A stretch of 38,526 bases of DNA from Candidatus Ozemibacter sibiricus (lineage in GTDB: Bacteria > Muiribacteriota > Ozemobacteria > Ozemobacterales > Ozemobacteraceae): NCBI GenBank assembly GCA_003327425.1, contig QOQW01000036.1:1-38526 (forward strand), read 5' to 3'. A model generated the notes under the pieces. The model searched no databases, was not told where the DNA came from, and was given only the letters and a program-made list of their open reading frames with translations. How positions within the stretch are numbered: the first letter of the stretch is position 1; every line of letters starts with the position of its first letter. Of the stretch, positions 34,162 to 38,526 are shown in pieces. The position numbers were made by a program, and so were the translations under genes.

Positions 34162-34487
34162 CCGCTGACCGCCGCCCGTATCGCCGCCGCGACCGGAGAT
34201 CCTCCGCCAGGGTCGGGAAGTTCAGCGCCCCCACGTCTCGAACCCGCCCAGGTCATCGCATGAGAGGGCCTGGGTGAGGGCCGGCGAGGCATACGCCAGC
34301 CCTCAACGAAGGGCCCGGAGCGCCTGGCTCCGCCCCCTTTTGGCCTGAGGTGTCGCCATTGGCCACCGGTGCTGGCGCCACCCACGCCGGGTGCCGAGGG
34401 GCGGTCGGCTGGAGGTGGCGATCGGCTTGTCCGAGGGGGCTGGGCGCGGTATGATCAGGGCCATCCCACCTGCCCCGGAGGCCCCCC
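34162..34487. other. Gene-free stretch with a terminator-like hairpin
   Basis: No gene seen. GGAGC (34317-34321) / GCTCC (34327-34331) followed by CGCCCCCTTTT could end the metallopeptidase B transcript, though it is about 155 bp past the stop. An AGGGC/GCCCT imperfect hairpin lies just before it. Confidence 0.35.
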
Positions 34488-35090
34488 ATGGACCACCTGC
34501 TCCTGACCCGTCTGGAAGCGCTCGAATCGGCCAACCGCCGCTGGCGGCGGGCCTGTTTCGCCTTGGTGCTGAGCCTGGCCGCCTGGACCATCATGGGCGC
34601 GAGCCACCCCCCCGGCGCAGAGCTCATCGCACGGCGACTGATCCTCCAAGATCATCTTGGACAGACTCGCGGCACCTGGGAGGTCACCCCGGACGGCTGT
34701 CGCCTCAGCCTCTTCACCGCGGCAGGGACGCCGGCCTTCGTGCTGTCCGGGGGGCGCCCCGTCAGCAGTCTCGAAGTTCGCGATGGCAGCGGCACGCCGC
34801 GGGTCGAGCTGGTGTTCCGCGAGGGCGAAGGCTCGGCGCTGTGGTTGCGCGATGCCCGCCGGCGGGCGCGCTTCGAGGTGTTCGAGGCCGGCGCCGGGCC
34901 GATGCTGACCTTGCGCGATGCCTGGTCTCGCAAGCGGCTGGCCATGATCGTCACCGAGGCCGGGCCCGGCATCTCGCTGCTCGATTCGCTGGGGAAGAGC
35001 CTGCTCGGCCTGGTGGTGGCCAGCGACAGTCCGTCTATCGGCCTCACTGACGGGCTGGGCCATATCCTGTGGATGGCCCCTACCCGTTGA
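34488..35090 (+). CDS. Membrane-anchored beta-repeat protein, family not recognised
   Basis: 200 residues. A short basic N-terminus and one membrane helix (24-41, FALVLSLAAWTIMG) precede a periplasmic part made of short repeating strands (ARRLILQDHLGQTRGTWEV, RLSLFTAAGTPAFVLSG, SSLEVRDGSGTPRVELVF, ISLLDSLGKSLLGLVV, IGLTDGLGHILWM). The recurring [hydrophobic-strand]-D/G-turn pattern suggests a beta-solenoid or similar. GGAGG precedes the ATG. Convergent with the two-gene unit at 35102-36285. No function can be given. Confidence 0.65.
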   Translation: MDHLLLTRLEALESANRRWRRACFALVLSLAAWTIMGASHPPGAELIARRLILQDHLGQTRGTWEVTPDGCRLSLFTAAGTPAFVLSGGRPVSSLEVRDGSGTPRVELVFREGEGSALWLRDARRRARFEVFEAGAGPMLTLRDAWSRKRLAMIVTEAGPGISLLDSLGKSLLGLVVASDSPSIGLTDGLGHILWMAPTR

Positions 35091-35101
35091 CGCGGCAACG
35101 G

Positions 35102-35269
35102 TCAGCCGACGTTCTTCAGATCTTCACGAGCCAGCAGGAAGACGACCGCCAGCGAGCCGAGGGTCGACAGCCAGGTGCGCCAGCCCAGCTCTTTCAATTG
35201 CCGCATCGAGCACAAGAACAGGAACACGGCCACTCCCAGGGTCGAAAAGGCGAAGAACCAGATCATCAT
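35102..35269 (-). CDS. Small two-helix membrane protein, unknown function
   Basis: 55 residues. Two membrane helices (IWFFAFSTLGVAVFLFLC and WLSTLGSLAVVFLLA) flank a basic loop (RQLKELGWR). The ATG at 35269 overlaps the stop of the upstream secreted-protein gene by ATGA, and GGGAGG lies just ahead, which supports real translation. No family recognised. Confidence 0.55.
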   Translation of the reverse strand: MMIWFFAFSTLGVAVFLFLCSMRQLKELGWRTWLSTLGSLAVVFLLAREDLKNVG

Positions 35270-36285
35270 TTCCTCCCGAGCGAATCCTGCCATTCCCGCA
35301 CCAGATTCCAGGCGGGCCAACGCTCCAGAGCCAGTTGCCAGGCCGTGCTGGCCACGGTGGTCGCCCCCTGGGCCGCCAGCAGAACTCCCAGGTTGGCGGC
35401 CCGGAAGCCATCGGTGAAGGAGGGGGGGGCGGCGCGCAGCGCCTCGACCTGCTTGGCCAGCACCGGCGGCGGGCTTTCCAGGCTTTGCAGCGCCTCGATC
35501 GACATCTGCACGAGCTGGCGGGCCATCTCTGGATGCAACGCGATGGGCGGCTGCTCGGCCGCTGGCTTCACCTCGTAGGGCTCGGTGCCGCCGAGGGCGG
35601 CCAGTAGGGCGGTGCCGGCCTGACGGGACGGCGTCGCCTGCTGGGCCAGCACCGCGGCCTGCCACTCAGCGAACCGCTGCTGCACGGCCGGATCGGTGAA
35701 GGCGACGGCCGGTGCCCACAGGTGCAGTCGTCTTCCCGCGACCGGCCAGAGAGGCAGGGGAAGGAACGCCCGGGGCACGGTCGCCGCCAATTGGGCCTCG
35801 ATCGACAGTGGGCTGCAGAACCCGATGGGGAGCGGCTTGGCCAGGTTGGCGAGTTCGGCCAGCAAAACGGCCTTGGCGCTGGCGGCATACGCCCCCGGCT
35901 GTTCGATGTGGGCCTGCAGAGCCTGGCGGTCGGGGCGGCCGGTCGCCACCACCTCGAACCAGCCATCGAACGAAGCGGGGGCCTCGGCGACGAATTCGGC
36001 CGCCCAGCTCTGGCCGGCCGGCAGCCGGTCGAGCGTGCGACGCGGCGTGCGACCGGTGAACCCGGCCGGCCAGACCACTTCGACCGCCAGATCGGCGATC
36101 GGGCCGATGGGGGCTTCCACCCTGACGGTGACCCGCAGTTCACGGGTGGCAGGGTTCCAGGCGGTGACCAGCGCCGAGGTCTTGTACCAGTCAGGAAAGC
36201 GGATCGCCGGGGGCATGGCGGCCGCCGGGCTTCCGGCGCCCATCCACCAGGCCAACCCCAGAATGGCCAGCAGCATTCGTGTCAT
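35266..36285 (-). CDS. Secreted protein of unknown function
   Basis: 339 residues with a signal peptide (MTRMLLAILGLAWWMGAGSP, cleavage near AAA-MPP). The N-terminal mature part looks like an immunoglobulin-like beta domain (TRELRVTVRVEAPIGPIADL, AVEVVWPAG, SWAAEFVAEAP, GWFEVVATG). The rest is helical and Ala/Gln-rich, with FAEWQAAVLAQQATPSR and MARQLVQMSIEALQSLE. An AGGAGG precedes the ATG at 36285 by 9 nt; a longer upstream frame is Pro/Arg-rich and not credible. Coupled to the small membrane protein downstream. I do not recognise the family. Confidence 0.65.
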   Translation of the reverse strand: MTRMLLAILGLAWWMGAGSPAAAMPPAIRFPDWYKTSALVTAWNPATRELRVTVRVEAPIGPIADLAVEVVWPAGFTGRTPRRTLDRLPAGQSWAAEFVAEAPASFDGWFEVVATGRPDRQALQAHIEQPGAYAASAKAVLLAELANLAKPLPIGFCSPLSIEAQLAATVPRAFLPLPLWPVAGRRLHLWAPAVAFTDPAVQQRFAEWQAAVLAQQATPSRQAGTALLAALGGTEPYEVKPAAEQPPIALHPEMARQLVQMSIEALQSLESPPPVLAKQVEALRAAPPSFTDGFRAANLGVLLAAQGATTVASTAWQLALERWPAWNLVREWQDSLGRK

Positions 36286-36385
36286 CGGTCGCTTCCTCCT
36301 CGCAGGTCGCGTCTCCACCGTAGCACGCCCGGCGGTCTGGTGCAAACCTCGGCCGGCCGGCCCGCCGCGGCCAGTGGCCGGCGGT

Positions 36386-37954
36386 TCACCGCCCGGCCGG
36401 CGGGGCCGAGCTGCCGGCCTCGGCGGCGGCGGGCCCGTCGGCGCGGGCGGCCGCGCCGCGACGGCGCAAGGTCGGGAACAGGATGACATCGCGGATCGAG
36501 GGCGAGTTGGTCAGCAGCATGACCAGCCGGTCGATGCCGACTCCCAGGCCGCCGGCCGGCGGCATGCCGTAGCGCAGGGCATTGACGTAGTCGGCATCCA
36601 TCTGGTGGGCTTCCTCGTCCCCGGCTTCTCGCTGCCGCAACTGGTCTTCGAACCGGGCTTTCTGTTCCTCGGGGTCGTTGAGCTCGGAAAAGGCGTTGGC
36701 CATTTCCCGCCCATAGATGAACAGCTCGAACCGATCGACCAGCGTGGGGTCATGCGCGTTGCCCTTGGCCAGGGGCGAGGTCTCCTTGGGGTAGCCGATG
36801 ACGAAGGTCGGGTTCAGCAGCGTGCTCTCGATCTTCTCCTCGAAGATCTTGACCACGATCTTGGCGGTCGAGTCCTTGGGATCGACCTCGATACCCAGCG
36901 CACGGGCCTTGGCCGCCACCGGCTCGCGCGGCGAGCCGAAGGTCAGGTCGGGCAGGCCGGTCACCTCGCGGACCGCTTCGAGCATGGGCAACCGGCGCCA
37001 CGGTCGCGAGAAATCGAGCACCTTGTCCTCGTAGGGCACCTTGCCGTCGGGGAAGAATTTCGCGGCTACCGTGCTGATCAGGTCCTCGGTCAGCTCGAGC
37101 ATGGTCTCCATATCGCCGTAGGCCTGGTAGGCCTCCATCATGGTGAACTCGGGGTTGTGCTTGATCGAGATGCCCTCGTTGCGGAAGTTTCGGTTGATCT
37201 CGAAGACCCGGTCGAAGCCGCCGACCAGCAGGCGTTTCAGATACAGCTCGGGGGCGATCCGCAGGAACAGCTCCATGTCGAGCGCGTTGTGGTGCGTGAC
37301 GAACGGTCGCGCCGCCGCCCCGCCCGCGATGGGATGCATCATCGGCGTCTCGACCTCGAGGAAGCCCCGGGCGGTCATGAAGTCGCGCACCATCTGCACG
37401 ATCTGGCTGCGTCGGATGAAGGTCTGGCGGACCTCCGGGTTGGCCAGCAGATCGACGTAGCGTTGCCGGTAGCGGGTCTCGACGTCGGTCAGGCCATGCC
37501 ATTTCTCGGGCATCGGGTTGACCGCCTTGGCCAGGATCGTCACCGCGGTGGCGCGCACCGTGACCTCGCCGGTGCGCGTGCGGAACAGCATCCCCTCGAT
37601 GCCGAGGATGTCGCCCACATAGATGCGCTTCAACAGGGTGAACACCTGCTCGCCCAGCACGTCCTTGCGGAAGTAGACCTGCAGCTTGCCCCACATGTCT
37701 TCGAGGTGGCCGAAGGCCGTTTTGCCCTGCTCGCGCTTAGCGACCAGACGACCGGCGACCTTCACCGGTCCCCACTCGAAATGTTCGGCCGGGCCGTGGG
37801 CTTTCTCGGCCTCGAGGAAGGCCTGCCGAGCCGCTTCGGAGGTATGGGTGCGGTCGAAGCGCCGCCCGAAGGGCTCGATGCCCTCGCGGCGGAGTTCTTC
37901 GATCACATTCAAACGCTGTTGCTGTTCGAGGTTCAAGTGGTTGATGTCGTCCAT
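36386..37954 (-). CDS. lysS: Lysyl-tRNA synthetase, class II
   Basis: 522 residues. The N-terminal anticodon-binding OB-fold domain (VKVAGRLVAKREQGKTAFGHLED, LQVYFRKD, VGDILGIEGMLFRTRTGEV) is followed by the class II catalytic core: RYRQRYVDLLANPEVRQTF, motif 2 FEINRNFRNEGISIKHNPEF, and motif 3 GLGVGIDRLVMLLTN, ending RDVILFPTLR. It charges tRNA-Lys in the cytoplasm. A Pro/Ala-rich tail of about 25 residues after FPTLR is an extra. The bases just upstream of the start include AGGAGG. Confidence 0.95.
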   Translation of the reverse strand: MDDINHLNLEQQQRLNVIEELRREGIEPFGRRFDRTHTSEAARQAFLEAEKAHGPAEHFEWGPVKVAGRLVAKREQGKTAFGHLEDMWGKLQVYFRKDVLGEQVFTLLKRIYVGDILGIEGMLFRTRTGEVTVRATAVTILAKAVNPMPEKWHGLTDVETRYRQRYVDLLANPEVRQTFIRRSQIVQMVRDFMTARGFLEVETPMMHPIAGGAAARPFVTHHNALDMELFLRIAPELYLKRLLVGGFDRVFEINRNFRNEGISIKHNPEFTMMEAYQAYGDMETMLELTEDLISTVAAKFFPDGKVPYEDKVLDFSRPWRRLPMLEAVREVTGLPDLTFGSPREPVAAKARALGIEVDPKDSTAKIVVKIFEEKIESTLLNPTFVIGYPKETSPLAKGNAHDPTLVDRFELFIYGREMANAFSELNDPEEQKARFEDQLRQREAGDEEAHQMDADYVNALRYGMPPAGGLGVGIDRLVMLLTNSPSIRDVILFPTLRRRGAAARADGPAAAEAGSSAPPAGR

Positions 37955-37994
37955 GGATTGGCCTCCTGGTGGGTGCGGGCCGCTCGACGGCCCG

Positions 37995-38033
37995 GAAAGA
38001 GAAGAGGCGGACCTGGCCTCGGCCGGTCCGCCC
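37995..38033 (-). terminator. Rho-independent terminator downstream of the cold-shock gene
   Basis: GGCGGACC (38007-38014) pairs with GGTCCGCC (38026-38033), with an inner GGCC/GGCC extension. On the minus strand the stem is followed by TCTTCTCTTT. It lies 18 bp past the csp stop and separates csp from lysS. Confidence 0.65.
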
Positions 38034-38051
38034 CTGGAGTCGCGGTTGGGG

Positions 38052-38252
38052 TCAGACCACGCGCACGTTCACGGCCTGCGGCCCTTTGGGGCCCTGTTCG
38101 ACCTCGAATTCGACGGTCTGGCCTTCCTGCAGGGATTTGTACCCATCGCCCATGATCTGCTTGTAATGGACGAAGATGTCCTTCCCACCTTGGGTGTTCT
38201 CGATGAATCCGAATCCCTTGGCGTTGTTGAACCATTTGACACGACTCTGCAT
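38052..38252 (-). CDS. Cold-shock family protein (CspA-like)
   Basis: 66 residues, one cold-shock domain. [14 protein letters not shown] contains the RNP1 motif KGFGFI, and [10 protein letters not shown] the RNP2-like motif (FVHY for the usual FVHF). [10 protein letters not shown] closes the fold. Binds single-stranded RNA/DNA as an RNA chaperone. The ATG at 38252 follows GGAGGAG. It has its own promoter and terminator, so it is a single-gene unit. Confidence 0.93.
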   Translation of the reverse strand: MQSRVKWFNNAKGFGFIENTQGGKDIFVHYKQIMGDGYKSLQEGQTVEFEVEQGPKGPQAVNVRVV

Positions 38253-38353
38253 GATACTCCTCCGAATGAACTGATGCCGTAGCGAATTGCCAATCGCCCG
38301 GTGGGAAGGCTTCGAATCGATTCGGGATCTTCCCCAGGACCTCGGCGGGAGGG

Positions 38354-38382
38354 AGAATAGCACAGCCTGAATGGGAATTCAA
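38354..38382 (-). promoter_or_regulatory. Sigma-70-like promoter of the cold-shock gene
   Basis: On the minus strand TTGAAT (38377-38382) and TATTCT (38354-38359) are exactly 17 bp apart, leaving a 5' leader of about 95 nt. Long leaders are common in cold-shock genes. Confidence 0.55.
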
Positions 38383-38526
38383 CTTTTCTCTCGATAGGTC
38401 AGCAATTATCGGTCAACTCATGAAACCATCACCCAGTGCTAATTTCCAAGAACGAAGTCCGGAATGCCTCATCAATTCATCCTTTGGCCATTCTATGTGC
38501 CTTGAAGCTTTTGCCGAAGCCGATCA
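38383..38526. other. AT-richer end of window, no gene seen
   Basis: The last 144 bp are clearly lower in GC than the rest and contain no convincing gene start or RNA. Confidence 0.35.

Noticed and set aside
35696-38155. Very long open frame opposite lysS and the secreted-protein gene
   Set aside because: It is antisense to an unmistakable lysyl-tRNA synthetase over most of its length and is explained by GC-rich codon bias.
1-38526. CRISPR array
   Set aside because: No set of short, regularly spaced direct repeats was seen; the only repeats are the 84-codon unit and the two 153-bp copies.

Overview
The window comes from a GC-rich bacterial chromosome of Gram-negative type, judged from Sec signal peptides, many membrane proteins and long extracytoplasmic domains. 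No rRNA, tRNA or ribosomal protein genes were found, so the phylum cannot be fixed. The mix of proteins would fit a poorly cultured lineage such as the Riflebacteria/Ozemobacterota, but that is an untested guess.

Positions 1-4500 look like an accessory island. It holds the 3' part of a repeat-bearing DUF1566 protein whose C-terminal half is much more AT-rich than its repeats. It also holds the broken N-terminus of an SNF2-type helicase, two type II toxin-antitoxin pairs (RHH/PIN and RHH/MazF-like, both on the minus strand), and two near-identical 153-bp structured repeats. From 4536 to 9835 are single-gene units: a small secreted helical protein, a MotE-like coiled-coil membrane protein, a rhodanese, a GNAT acetyltransferase, an (6-4)-type photolyase relative and a nitroreductase. 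The photolyase and nitroreductase are divergent around two strong palindromes. Positions 10035-13771 encode a translationally coupled heterodimeric ABC exporter, followed by a secreted putative metallopeptidase (13927-15252).

The centre of the window (15552-23940, minus strand) is a run of three genes behind a textbook sigma-70 promoter: a secreted C39-like cysteine peptidase, a two-helix membrane protein, and a giant membrane protein of about 2,260 residues. The giant protein carries two copies of a [membrane segments - large extracytoplasmic part - membrane segment - HAMP - class III cyclase] unit. The first cyclase domain keeps both metal-binding aspartates but has lost the transition-state Asn/Arg. 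The second has lost the aspartates but keeps the ATP-specificity and transition-state residues. Together they should make one complete active site, the same division of labour as C1/C2 of animal transmembrane adenylyl cyclases. This is the most notable system in the window.

From 24092 a plus-strand cluster encodes thioredoxin reductase, a TIGR00300/LOR-SDH family enzyme (alternative ornithine cyclodeaminase), a second nitroreductase, a frameshifted MutM with a low-complexity insert, and an MFS transporter coupled to it. The remainder has a Na/Pi cotransporter, an EamA transporter, a second secreted metallopeptidase that is a paralogue of the first, three unrecognised membrane or secreted proteins, lysyl-tRNA synthetase and a cold-shock protein. 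Three conserved genes (helicase, cyclase, mutM) each carry a one-base frameshift, at least two of them at homopolymer runs. Some of these could be assembly errors rather than real mutations.
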